From Anaeramoeba ignava (Eukaryota > Metamonada > Anaeramoebidae): DNA of 64,000 nt. Shown one piece after another: positions 24,923-36,560 of the stretch; position 1 is the first letter of the stretch, and every line of letters begins with the position of its first letter. Location: the NCBI GenBank assembly GCA_028826165.1, contig JAPDFW010000060.1, positions 493,501-557,500 of the forward strand. The letters are read 5' to 3'. The notes beneath the pieces were generated by a model. The model saw only the letters and a program-made list of their open reading frames with translations. It was not told the origin of the DNA and did no database searches. Position numbers and translations under genes: made by a program.

Positions 24923-26931
24923 ATGCAAAATAATTCACTTGAAATTATTGGAAGAAAAGAGCAAATTAAAACTCTTTTAGATTATTTTGGTTCAGTATAA
25001 TATAATAATATACATCTTTTTCTTTTTATTTTTATTTTTCTTTTTCTTTGAAAATTTATTTTATAAATAAATCCAACAATAAAAAGCCTCAATCTCTTTG
25101 TCCTTCTTTATTTATTTTTGGACAAAGTTCAACTGGAAAAACATCTTTAATACTTTCTATGATGAAATCTTATCCACATTGCTTTATTAATTGTATTGAA
25201 TCGAATACTGAATTATCTATTTTTAGAAAAATAATTCAAACAACTCTACAATTTGTTTCTTCAGAACCTAAAAAAAAGCAATTAAAACTTTCTAAATGTT
25301 CTGATTTAAATCAATTTTGTAGAAAATTAAATGAATATTCTGTATTTGAAGAAACATATTATATTGTATTTTTCTTCCCCTTTTTTTTATCATTATCGTT
25401 ATTTAAATTGATTTAGATTCGTTTTAAAAATTAAAAAAAAAAACAGATTCTTGATGATGCACACAGAATTCTTGATATTCCTCAAAGTTCTAATCTTGTT
25501 AATTTTTTCCTCAATATTCAACAATTTGTAAACAATTTCTTTTTCTTTTTATTTTTATTTTTATTTTTATTTTTATTTTTATTTTTATTTTTATTTTTCT
25601 TTTATTTTTATTTTGGTAATCAGACAAAGAAAAATATTACAACAATTTTCATCTCAAAAATTTCTTGGGAACATTTTATTGGGGAATGCTTGATCACAGA
25701 GCCAATTGTTATTTTCTTTCCAAATTATACTGAAAGTAATAATTCAATTATAAATTCTTGCTTTCCTTTTCTTAAAAAAATTTCAATTTAAAATTCAAAA
25801 TTAAAATAGATGAAATTATAGAAATTCTGTCTCATCAATGTCCTCAAAAATATCAAGAATTAAAAGAATATTACATCGATTTTGTGCGATTATTATATGG
25901 ATTTGTCAACAATTCTTGCCGTGATCTAAGCGAAATTCGCTATTTAACAAATACATTTTTCCCCAAATATATTGAGCCAATTAAAGAAAAAAACCAAAAC
26001 CAAAAGACACTACTCTTCAGAAATATTAAACCTTATCTCGAGCATCTCCTTGATAAATCATATTTACGAACAATTTCATATTCAGAAATTGCGAATGATC
26101 GGAGTGTTTCTTTCAATGAAAATATAGAAGATCAATCTAATAAACAAAATGAAATTGATCTTCCAAAAATCACCAAATTCATTTTAATTTCAGCATATAT
26201 TGCTTCTTATGTATCTCCATCTTTTGATTTGAGACTTTTTACATCCACAAAAACGAAAAAAGTTAGCAAAAGAAAAAAACAAACACAAGTAATTAATTAA
26301 ATAAATAAATTTTCTTTTTATTTCAACCAAATTGATTGGATTTTTTATAATAATAACAATTCGAGAAGCAATCAAAAAAAATAGATATGATTTTCTAATT
26401 TTAATCCCAAATTTGAGAACATAAACGAACAAAATAAAAAAAAATGATCAAATTGGGAAAAAATTTTTTTATAAATTCATTTCAGAAAAATGATTGCTTT
26501 TCAAATTGTTATTTTTATTGAAATTCCAATTATTTATTTTGAGTTGAAAAATTAATATTATTAAAAATATTAATATTAATAATAATAATAAATAGATTTC
26601 AGAACTTTTTTCTGGACCTTCAACTTTTTCATTAGATCGATTAATTGGAATTTTGACTTTTTTAATAAATAATGAAACTGAAATTGAAAATGAAATTGAA
26701 AATGAAAATGATCATGAAAATGATCACAACAAAAAAAAACTTCCTAATATTACTTCATCTGGTTTTGTTTTACAACAAATTACCAGTTTAGTTTCTTCTG
26801 GTTTTCTTTCTAAAATATCAAATAATTTCCAATTTAATAAACCATATTTTAGATGTAATGTTTCTTTTGATATGATTAAAAGAATTTCAGAATCAGAAAA
26901 ATTTGAAATTGAAAATTATTTGATAAAATAA
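24923..26931 (+). CDS. ORC5: Origin recognition complex subunit 5
   Basis: There are six exons: 24923-24994, 25087-25365, 25447-25527, 25624-25735, 25810-26288 and 26596-26931. The phases are consistent and the product is 452 residues, close to the usual 430-450. The N-terminus IIGREKQIKTLLDYFG leads to Walker A FGQSSTGKTS. The Walker B region YYIILDDAHRILD spans the second splice junction. The C-terminal ORC5 domain is strong: KFILISAYIASYVSPSFDLR, FSLDRLIGIL, LQQITSLVSSGFLSKI and CNVSFDMIKRISES. ORC5 is the AAA+ subunit of ORC, which binds replication origins and loads the MCM helicase. The introns are short (81-307 bases); intron 3 is a TTTTTA repeat. Confidence 0.92.
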
Positions 26932-27360
26932 TAAATTTTTTAATTAAATTAAAAAAAAAATAAAATAAATTTTTTAATTTAATTTGACTTTTACAATTTG
27001 ACATTTTTTAAATTAAAAAAATAATAAATAAAAAAATATTTTGATCAATTAAAAAATTAATAAAAAAAAACAAAATAAAACGTTATTTTAATTTTAATTT
27101 TAATTTTAATTTTAATTTTAATTTTAATTTTAATTAAAAAACTTAATTTGTGAAAATTTAATTGTGGGCAAAAAAGAAAAAAAAAAATGAAAAAAAAAAA
27201 ATAATTCTCTTCATTTTTTTTTTAATTTTTTTTCATTTTTCATTTTATTGAAAAATAAAGAAACCATTCAGTTTCTCTTTTTACTTTTTTTCTTCTTTCA
27301 GTTTTTTTTTCTTTTCATAAACAAAACAAACTTAAAAAAAAAACCAAATTAACCAACAAA
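26932..27360. promoter_or_regulatory. Intergenic region and leader of acyl-CoA synthetase copy A
   Basis: AT-rich spacer with a TTTTAA array at 27085-27137. The last 55 bases (27305-27360), including TTTTCTTTTCATAAACAAAA and CAAACTTAAAAAA, are nearly identical to the leader of the second copy at 32030-32081. That marks them as a duplicated 5' untranslated or promoter segment. No gene is seen. Confidence 0.5.
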
Positions 27361-29457
27361 ATGGGAATAACACAATCAAAACAAACAGAACAAATTATTC
27401 AAAAAACACCTTATTCTTCCAAAAATAAAAGAATAGATGGTTATATTCCTGAACAATTTCCAAGAATTGTTGAAAAAGAAGGTCAAAAATTTTATTCTTG
27501 GAATTATCAACAAAATGGTGAAACAATTTATCGTTCAAATTTAGCTAAAGATGGTTTACTTTCGAAATGGAATGAATCAGTTTCAACTTTATATGAAAAT
27601 CTTGAAGTAACAACAAAATCAGCTCCTGATAATCAACTTTTTGGAACAAGAAAATACAATAAAACAACTAAAAAATATGAAGATTATGAATGGAAAACTT
27701 ATAAAGAATTTGGTGAAGAAAGAACTTATTTTGGAAGTGGATTAATTAATTATGGAATTAAAAAAGATGATAGAATTGGAATATTTGCAAAAAACAGATA
27801 TGAATGGGTTCTTACTGAACATTCTGCTTATGCTTATTCATTTTTATTAGTTCCTTTATATCATACTTTTGGAATTCCAAATATTCTTTATATTATTAAT
27901 CATTCAGAATGTAAAGTTGTTATTACTGAAATGAAATATGTTTCTAAATTAAAACAAATTTGTGAAGAATGTAAAACATTAAAATCAATAATTGTTCTTG
28001 ATGATCCTGAAGAAGATATTGATAAATTTTTAGAAGAAAATGAAGATATCAAATTTCTTAATTCACATAATATTAATATTTATAAATTCAATGAAATATT
28101 TGAATCAGGAAAACAAAAACAATATCCTCATCAACCAAATAAAGCTGATGATCTTTGTTCTTTAATTTACACAAGTGGAACAACTTCACAACCCAAAGGA
28201 GTACTTACAACTCACAAAAATCTAATTTCAACAATTGCAGGATTTTATTATATTGGATATGATTTTAGTGATAATGAATCTTATTATAGTTATCTTCCAT
28301 TAAGTCATGTTTATGAAAGAGCATTGGAAGGTACAATGATTTCAATAAGTGCACGTATTGGATTTTCTAGTGGAGACAATACAAAACTTGTTGAAGAAAT
28401 GCAACTTGTTAAACCAACAATATTTACAGGAGTTCCACGTATTTATTCCAAAGTTTATGATAAAGTTACACAAGGAATCAAAAAGAAAAGTATTTTCAGT
28501 CAATATCTTTTTCAAGTAGCATATGAAGCTAAAAAGAAAGCAATCGAAAATGGAGAATCATATGATTTGTGGGATAAATTAGTATTCAATAAAACAAAAC
28601 AACTTCTTGGAGGAAGAATTGAGTTACTGATTTCAGGAAGTGCAGCATTACTTCCTTTACATCAAGAATTTTTCAAAATACTTTTCACTCCTCATTTTGT
28701 TCAAGGATGGGGATTAACAGAAACAGCATCAGGAGGAACTGTCCAGAATCATGAAGATACTATTTGTAATGGAGTAGTTGGACCACCTTTATGTTCTTGT
28801 GAAATCAAACTTGAAAGTGTTCCTGAACTTAATTATAATGTTAATGATAAACCTAATCCAAGAGGAGAGCTTTTGGTTAGAGGACCAAATGTTCTTGAAG
28901 GATATTATAAAAATCCAGAAGCAACAAATGAAGTTATTATTGATGGATGGTTTCATACAGGAGATATTGGAGAAGCACTTCCAAATGGACATCTTAAAGT
29001 TATTGATCGTAAAAAGAATATTTTCAAATTATCACAAGGAGAATATGTTGCACCTGATGTTCTTGAAGGTCTTTATTCAAATTCTCAATATGTTATGCAG
29101 CTTATGGTTTATGGAAATTCACAAGAAGATTATTTAATTGGAATTGCTGTTCCTGAAAAAGAAATTATTTTAGATCATTTCAAAAATGAAAAACAAGAAA
29201 ATGAAAATTCAGAAGAATTTTTTCAAAGAATTTGCCAAGAAGAAAAAATCAAAGAATTAATTTTAAAAGATATGGAAAAAATTGGAAGAGGAGCTAATCG
29301 ATTTGGATTTGAAATTCTTAGAAATATTATAATTGAAACTGAACCATTTTCTGTTGAAAATGATTTACTTACAACAACAATGAAATTAAGAAGAAAAGCG
29401 ATTGAAAATCATTATAAAAAACAATTATTAGATTTATATTTAAATAAGTCTAATTAA
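27361..29457 (+). CDS. Long-chain acyl-CoA synthetase, copy A (intact)
   Basis: A single 698-residue exon. The AMP-binding fold is complete: P-loop YTSGTTSQPKGVLTTHKNLI (about residue 264), PLSHVYERALEG, gate region PTIFTGVPRIYSKVYD, GWGLTETASGG, adenylate-binding GWFHTGDIGE, and linker IDRKKNIFKLSQGEYVAPDV. It should activate long-chain fatty acids to acyl-CoA using ATP. The N-terminus MGITQSK has Gly2 and Ser6, a good N-myristoylation signal, so membrane anchoring is likely; there is no transmembrane segment. It is copy 1 of a three-member local family (32082, 36561). Confidence 0.93.
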   Translation: MGITQSKQTEQIIQKTPYSSKNKRIDGYIPEQFPRIVEKEGQKFYSWNYQQNGETIYRSNLAKDGLLSKWNESVSTLYENLEVTTKSAPDNQLFGTRKYNKTTKKYEDYEWKTYKEFGEERTYFGSGLINYGIKKDDRIGIFAKNRYEWVLTEHSAYAYSFLLVPLYHTFGIPNILYIINHSECKVVITEMKYVSKLKQICEECKTLKSIIVLDDPEEDIDKFLEENEDIKFLNSHNINIYKFNEIFESGKQKQYPHQPNKADDLCSLIYTSGTTSQPKGVLTTHKNLISTIAGFYYIGYDFSDNESYYSYLPLSHVYERALEGTMISISARIGFSSGDNTKLVEEMQLVKPTIFTGVPRIYSKVYDKVTQGIKKKSIFSQYLFQVAYEAKKKAIENGESYDLWDKLVFNKTKQLLGGRIELLISGSAALLPLHQEFFKILFTPHFVQGWGLTETASGGTVQNHEDTICNGVVGPPLCSCEIKLESVPELNYNVNDKPNPRGELLVRGPNVLEGYYKNPEATNEVIIDGWFHTGDIGEALPNGHLKVIDRKKNIFKLSQGEYVAPDVLEGLYSNSQYVMQLMVYGNSQEDYLIGIAVPEKEIILDHFKNEKQENENSEEFFQRICQEEKIKELILKDMEKIGRGANRFGFEILRNIIIETEPFSVENDLLTTTMKLRRKAIENHYKKQLLDLYLNKSN

Positions 29458-29760
29458 TCAATTAATTTTAATTTCAATTTTAATTTCAATTTTAATTTCA
29501 ATTTCAATTTCAATTTCAATTTCAATTTCAATTTCAATTTCAATTTTAATTTCAATTTTAATTTTAATTTTAATTTCAATTTCAATTTTAATTTCAATTT
29601 CAATTTTAATTTTAATTTCAATTTTAATTTCAATTTTAATTTAATTTTAATTTTAATTTCAATTTTAATTTTAATTTCAATTTCGGAATTAAATTTCAAT
29701 TTCCAAAATTTCATTTTTCATTTTTCAATTTTTTATTTTTTTTTAAAATTAAAGTTTTAA
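29458..29760. repeat. 3' flank repeat array after acyl-CoA synthetase copy A
   Basis: About 230 bases of AATTTC/AATTTT units. The array, followed by CGGAATTAAATTTCAATTTC and poly-T, is present at the same place after copy B (34180-34550), showing that the duplicated block includes it. Confidence 0.7.
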
Positions 29761-31530
29761 ATGTCAAAAGGTTCAGCATTACAATTTCTTTCACAAAAAA
29801 AATGGCATGTTCAAACAACACAAAATCAATTAAAAGTATGGCTAGCAGAACAAAAAGAAAAACAACAACAACAAAGGGCATTAGATAGACAAAAAGAATT
29901 TGAAGAAGAAAGAGAATATTTAAAAAATTTGTTTGCTATTATTATTATTTTTTATCAAATAAATAAATCAAATTAAATAATTTTAAATAACTTATCAAAT
30001 TTAATAATAAAAAAATAATTTACAGGCAAATGATTGAGAGTTCAAATCCAGAAGATAAAATTGAAAAAATGAAACAACCACTTCGATTTATGTATGAACA
30101 ACCAAAACAATTAGAACAAAATGATAAAGAAAAACAAGGAGAGAATAAAAATGATTTAAAAAATGTTGATCATCGAACTCTTGATATTCGAGAAAAGTTT
30201 CCCTTTTTAAAAAATGCACCTACAAAAGGAAATTTACAAAGTGGAACAAATCTCAATTTTAAACCTTTGGGAATTCTTGTAAGAAATGTAAAATGTTTAA
30301 GGTAAATTTTCTAATTCTTTTTTTTTTTTAAAATAATTCTTTTTTTAATTAATTAATTAATTTAATTGATTAGATGTGGAAATTTTGGACATCAATCTGG
30401 AGATCGAGAATGTCCAATGTATAATATTAATCCTAATGGTAAATATTTAAAATTCAAATTAAAATTCATTTTAAAATTAAAAATTAAAATCAAAATTAAA
30501 ATTAAAATCAAATTAAAATTAAAAATCAATTTAAAATTAAAATCATTTTAAAATTAAAAATCATTTTAAAATTAAAAATTTGTTCATAAAATTAGATGAT
30601 TTCAGACAAAGAATTGAAGATCCATTATCAATTATGGAAACTCAAAATGCACTTGATGGACTTGAAATTGATTCAAGTTCAACAGGAAATAAATTTAAAT
30701 TAAAATTATCACAATATTTAGCATATAACTCACTTCAAGTTGATGAAAAAAAACAATTAGAAAGTGTAAATATAGAAGATGATACACTTGGCCAAAGTTT
30801 ATTAGCTGGTTTATCAAATCTTGAAAAAAAGGCTCTAATTCAAATGATTAAGCAAATGGAAAAAGAAAAAAAAGAAGAACAAAAAAAAATAAAGAATAAA
30901 CATAAACATAAACATAAACATAAACATAAACATAAACATAAACATAAACATAAACATAAACATAAACATAAAGATAAAGATAAACATAAACATAAAGAAA
31001 AAGATAAAGAAAAAGATAAAGAAAAAGATAAAGATAAAGATAAAGAAAAAGATAAAGATAAAGATAAAGATAAAGATAAAGAAAAAGATAAACATAAACA
31101 TAAAGAAAAAGAAAAAGATAAAGATAAAGATAAACATAAAGAAAAAGATAAAGATAAAGATAAAGAAAAAGATAAAGAAAAAGCTAGAAAGAAAAAGAAA
31201 AGAAAAGATATTTTGGAAGAAAATGAAATATCAGAAAATGACTTAAAAATAAATTCAAATTATGATTTAGATTTGAAGAAAAGAAAAAATGAAAAATATC
31301 ATTCAAATAATTCAAATCATTCACATAATTCAAATCATTCAAATCATTCAAATAATTTAAATCATTCAAATCATTTAAATCATACACATCATTCACATCA
31401 TTTAAATCATTCAAATCATTCAAATCATTCAAATCATTTAAATAATTTAAATCATTCAAATCATTCAAATCATTCAAATCATTCAAATCATTCAAATCAT
31501 TTAAATCATTTAAATCATTTAAATAATTAA
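29761..31530 (+). CDS. CIR1: CIR1-like protein (CIR_N domain, zinc knuckle)
   Basis: There are four exons, 29761-29930, 30026-30301, 30374-30438 and 30596-31530, phase-consistent, 481 residues. Exon 1 holds the CIR N-terminal domain (KKWHVQTTQNQLKVWLAEQK, then an E/K/Q helix). LRFMYEQP and GILVRNVKC follow. Splicing creates the zinc knuckle CLRCGNFGHQSGDREC, spacing C-x2-C-x4-H-x6-C, identical in layout to animal CIR1. Then comes EDPLSIM and a helix LEKKALIQMIKQMEKEKKE. The C-terminus is a long HK/DK/EK dipeptide run and then NHSNHL repeats that continue in DNA past the stop. CIR1 proteins associate with spliceosomes and, in animals, with the RBPJ corepressor; the splicing role is the more likely one here. 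Confidence 0.85.
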
Positions 31531-32081
31531 AATAATTCAAATCATTCAAATAATTCAAATCATTCAAATCATTCACATCATTCAAATAATTCAAATCATT
31601 TAAATCATTTAAATCATTCAAATCATTTAAATCATTTAAATAATTCAAATAATTCAAATAATTCAAATCATTCACATAATTTAAATCATTTAAATAATTC
31701 AAATCATTCAAATCATTCAAATAATTAAAATAATTCAAATCATTAAAATCATTTCATTTAAAATAATCAAAAATTCAAATAATTCAAAAATTTCATTTTA
31801 AAATTAAATAATTTTAAAATTTAAATAATTCAAATCATTTCTATTTTTATTTCATTTTTCTTTAAAAAATTCTTTTTTATTTTTCAACATTTTCAAAATT
31901 CTTTTTAAAAACAAAAAAACAAAATTTAAATCCAAATCAAATTAAATAAAACTTTTTTTTAAATAATATTTAAAGAAAGCAAAAAAAAAGCAAAAATTAA
32001 ATTTCATTTTTTTTTTCTCCTTTCAGTTTTTTTTTCTTTTCATAAACAAAACAAACTTAAAAAAAAAAGCAAACCAACAAA
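31531..32081. repeat. Continuation of the His/Asn repeat, then leader of acyl-CoA synthetase copy B
   Basis: From 31531 to about 31750 the ATTCAAATC/ATTTAAATC repeat that encodes the CIR1 tail continues without a usable frame. AT-rich spacer follows. 32030-32081 repeats the leader seen before copy A. No further gene is seen. Confidence 0.6.
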
Positions 32082-34179
32082 ATGGGAATAACACAATCAA
32101 AACAAACAGAACAAATTATTCAAAAAACACCTTATTCTTCCAAAAGAAAAAGAATAGATGGTTATATTCCTGAACAATTTCCAAGAATTGTTGAAAAAGA
32201 AGGTCAAAAATTTTATTCTTGGAATTACAAACAAAATGGTGAAACAATTTATCGTTCAAATTTAGCTAAAGATGGTTTAATTTCAAAATGGAATGAATCA
32301 GTTTCAACTTTATATGAAAATCTTGAAGTAACAACAAAATCAGTTCCTGATAATCAACTTTTTGGAACAAGAAAATACAACAAAACAACTAAAAAATATG
32401 AAGATTATGAATGGAAAACTTATAAAGAATTTGGTGAAGAAAGAACTTATTTTGGAAGTGGATTAATTAATTATGGAATTAAAAAAGATGATAGAATTGG
32501 AATATTTGCAAAAAACAGATATGAATGGGTTCTTACTGAACATTCTGCTTATGCTTATTCGTTTTTATTAGTTCCTTTATATCATACTTTTGGAATTCCA
32601 AATATTCTTTATATTATTAATCATTCAGAATGTAAAGTTGTTATTACTGAAATGAGGAATATTTCTAAATTAAAACAAATTTGTGAAGAATTTAAAACAT
32701 TAAAATCAATAATTGTTCTTGATGATCCTGAAGAAGATATTGATAAATTTTTAGAAGAAAATGAAGATATCAAATTTCTTAATTCACATAACATTAATAT
32801 TTATAAATTCAATGAAATATTTGAATCAGGAAAACAAAAACAATATCCTCATCAACCAAATAAACCTGATGATCTTTGTTCTTTAATTTACACAAGTGGA
32901 ACAACTTCACAACCTAAAGGAGTACTTGTAACTCACAAAAATCTAATTTCAACAGTAGCAGGATTTTATTATATTGGATATGATTTTTCTGATAATGAAT
33001 CTTATTATAGTTATCTTCCATTAAGTCATGTTTATGAAAGAGCATTGGAAAATACAATGATTGCAGTAAGTTCACGTATTGGATTTTCTAGTGGAGATGT
33101 TACAAAACTTGTTGAAGAGATGCAACTTGTTAAACCAACAGTATTTGCAGGAGTTCCACGTATTTATTCCAAAATTTATGATAAAGTTACACAAGGAATC
33201 AAAAAGAAAAGTATTTTCAGTCAATATCTTTTTCAAGTAGCATATGAAGCTAAAAAGAAAGCAATAGAAAATGGAGAATCATATGTATTATGGGATAAAT
33301 TAGTATTCAATAAAACAAAACAACTTCTTGGAGGGAAAATTCAGTTCATGCTCTCAGGAAGTGCAGCATTACTTCCTTTACATCAAGAATTTTTCAAAAT
33401 ACTTTTCACTCCTCATTTTGTTCAAGCATGGGCATTAACAGAAACAGCAGCAGGAGGAACACTTCAATATTATGAAGATACTATTTGTAATGGAGTAGTT
33501 GGACCACCTTTATCCCTCTTGTGAAATCAAACTTGAAAGTGTTTCTGAACTTAATTATAATGTTAATGATGAACCTAATCCAAGAGGAGAACTTTTGGTT
33601 AGAGGACCAAGTATTTTTAAAGGATATTATAAAAATCCAGAAGCAACAAATGAAGTAATTATTGATGGATGGTTTCATACAGGAGATATTGGAGAAGCAC
33701 TTCCAAATGGACATCTTAAAATTATTGATCGTAAAAAGAATATTTTCAAATTATCACAAGGAGAATATGTTGCACCTGATGTTCTTGAAGGTCTTTATTC
33801 AAATTCTCAATATGTTATGCAAGTTATGGTTTATGGAAATTCACAAGAAGATTATTTAATTGGAATTGCTGTTCCTGAAAAAGAAATTATTTTAGATTAT
33901 TTCAAAAATGAAAAACAAGAAAATGAAAATTCAGAAGAATTTTTTCAAAGAATTTGTCAAGAAGAAAAAATCAAAGAATTAATTTTAAAAGATATGGAAA
34001 AAATTGGAAGAGAAACTAATCGATTTGGATTTGAAATTATTAGAAATATTATAATTGAAACTGAACCATTTTCTATTGAAAATGAATTTATTACAACAAC
34101 AATGAAATTAAGAAGAAAAATTATTGAAAATCATTACAAAAAACAATTATTAGATTTATATTTAAATAAGTCTAATTAA
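32082..34179 (+). pseudogene. Long-chain acyl-CoA synthetase, copy B, frameshifted
   Basis: The gene is almost identical to copies A and C along its whole length and starts MGITQSKQ. At about 33513-33522 it reads TCCCTCTTGT where copy A has TGTTCTTGT, one base more. The frame therefore ends in TGA at 33522-33524, after residue 480. The C-terminal domain continues in the next frame to 34179 with no other break. The lost part contains the TGD adenylate motif and the linker lysine region, so the truncated product should be inactive. Either this is a young pseudogene or there is a one-base assembly error; only one lesion is visible. Gate and pocket residues differ from copy A (FAGVPR, AWALTETAAGG). 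Confidence 0.75.
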
Positions 34180-34550
34180 TTAATCAATTTTAATTCCAAT
34201 TTTAATTTCAATTTTAATTTTAATTTTAATTTCAATTTCAATTTTAATTTCAATTTTAATTTTAATTTTAATTTCAATTTTAATTTTAATTTTAATTTTA
34301 ATTTTAATTTTAATTTTAATTTCAATTTTAATTTTAATTTTAATTTTAATTTTAATTTTAATTTTAATTTTAATTTTAATTTTAATTTTAATTTTAATTT
34401 TAATTTTAATTTTAATTTTAATTTTAATTTTAATTTTAATTTTAATTTTAATTTTAATTTCGGAATTAAATTTTAATTTCCAAAATTTCATTTTTCATTT
34501 TTCATTTTTCATTTTTCATTTTTCATTTTTTTTTAAAATTAAAGTTTTAA
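34180..34550. repeat. 3' flank repeat array after acyl-CoA synthetase copy B
   Basis: AATTTT/AATTTC array and poly-T, the counterpart of 29458-29760. It has expanded in TTTTAA units compared with the first copy. Confidence 0.7.
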
Positions 34551-34700
34551 ATGTCAAAAGGTTCAGCATTACAATTTCTTTCACAAAAAAAATGATATTT
34601 TCAAACAACATAAAATCAATTAAAAGTATTGTTTATCAGAACAAAAAGAAAAACAAAAATAACAATCATTATATAGACAAAAAGAATTTAACAACTAATT
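34551..34700 (+). pseudogene. CIR1 pseudogene fragment
   Basis: The first 35 bases are identical to the start of the intact CIR1 gene at 29761, including the ATG and MSKGSALQFLSQKK. TGG has become TGA and a CAA has become TAA. Similarity can be followed through the AEQKEK and DRQKEF codons to about 34690 and then stops. This is a truncated, dead copy left by the tandem duplication of the synthetase-CIR1 block. Confidence 0.88.
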
Positions 34701-36540
34701 TTAAAAAGCAATTTTAAAAAGACATTTTAAAAGCAATTTTAATTTTTTTAATTAATTTAATTTTAATTTCAATTTAATTTTCATTTTCAAAAGCAATTTT
34801 TTTCATTTTTCATTTTAAAATTTTAAAAAAATTTTAAAAATAAATTCAAAAGGTTTAAATCAATTTTTTTCACAAAAATTATTTCAAATTTTAAAATCAA
34901 AAAATCAATTTATTTTATTTCACAATTTAAAAACAAATCAATTTAATTTTAAATCAATTTAATTTTAAATCAATTTCAAATAATTTTTAAAAACTAATTT
35001 TAAAGCAATTTTAAAAAGACATTTTAAAAGCAATTTTAATTTCAAATTAATTTAATTTCAAATCAATTTCAAAGCAATTTTAAAAGCAATTTTAAAAGCA
35101 ATTTAAAAAGCAATTTTAATTTTAAATTAATTTAATTTTAAATCAATTTATTTTAAATCAATTCATTTCCAAATCAATTTAATTTTAAATCAATTTATTT
35201 CCAAATCAATTTAATTTTAAATCAATTTATTAATTTCCAAATCAATTTAATTCCCAAATCAATTTATTTCCAAATCAATTTAATTCCAAATCAATTTAAT
35301 TTCCAAATCAATTTAATTCCAAATCAATTTATTTTTAAATCAATTTATTTCCAAATCAATTTATTTTTAAATCAATTTATTTCCAAATCAATTTATTTTT
35401 AAATCAATTTATTTCCAAATCAATTTAATTTTAATTCTAATTTAATTTTAAATCAATTTATTTTTAAATCAATTTATTTTTAAATCAATTTATTTTTAAA
35501 TCAATTTATTTCCAAATCAATTTATTTCCAAATCAATTTATTTTTAAATCAATTTATTTCCAAATCAATTTAATTTTAAATCAATTTAATTTTTAAATCA
35601 ATTTAATTTTAAATCAATTTAATTTCCAAATTAATTTATTTCCAAATTAATTTATTTCCAAATCAATTTAATTCCAAATCAATTTATTTCCAAATCAATT
35701 TAATTTCCAAATTAATTTAATTTTCCAAATCAATTTAATTTTAAATCAATTTAATTTTAAATCAATTTAATTTTAAATCAATTTAATTTCAAATCAATTT
35801 ATTTCAAATCAATTTAATTTCCAAATTAATTTAATTTTAAATCAATTTAATTTTAAATCAATTTATTTTTAAATCAATTTAATTTTAAATCAATTTATTT
35901 TTAAATTAATTTAATTCTAAATCAATTTATTTCCAAATCAATTTAATTTTAAATCAATTTAATTTTAAATCAATTTATTTCCAAATCAATTTATTTCCAA
36001 ATCAATTTAATTTTAAATCAATTTAATTTTAATTCTAATTTTATTTTAATTCTAATTTAATTCTAATTCTAAAATTCCATTTTCCACTTATTCTATTCAA
36101 TTCTATTATAAGATAAATTCCAAACTGAAACAATAATATAAAATTATAAACTTAAAATTTGTTTTCTTTCAATTTTAAATTAAAATTCTTTTATCAAATT
36201 TAATTCCAAAAATTGAATCTTTGAAAAAAAAAAAGAAAATCCACATTTCCAAAACATTCTAAATTAAAATTTAAACAAAAAATGCCAAATTAAATTTAAA
36301 ATTTATCCTTTTATTCAGTTTTTCCAAGTATCAAAATTTTCTTTCTTTAATTTATTATTTAAATTTTTTATTTTATTCTTTTTTAGTTATGTTAATTCCC
36401 CGATCTTATTAACCAATTTAAATTCTTTTGTAAATAAATTAAAATTTTGCTTTTAAAAAAAACTCATAAAACTAAAAATTTTTGATCAAAAAAAAAAAAA
36501 TTAACTTAAGGAAAAAGAAACCAAAAAAAAATTTATTTTA
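34701..36540. repeat. Long low-complexity array, 14-17 bp units
   Basis: From about 34,860 to 36,030 the sequence is tandem variants of AAATCAATTTAATTTT and AAATCAATTTATTTCC. The edges (34701-34860, 36030-36540) are AT-rich single-copy-like DNA with no frame that resembles a protein. The final 70 bases are a new leader for copy C that does not match those of copies A and B. Confidence 0.75.
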
Positions 36541-36560
36541 CAACTCTCAAAAAAATAAAA

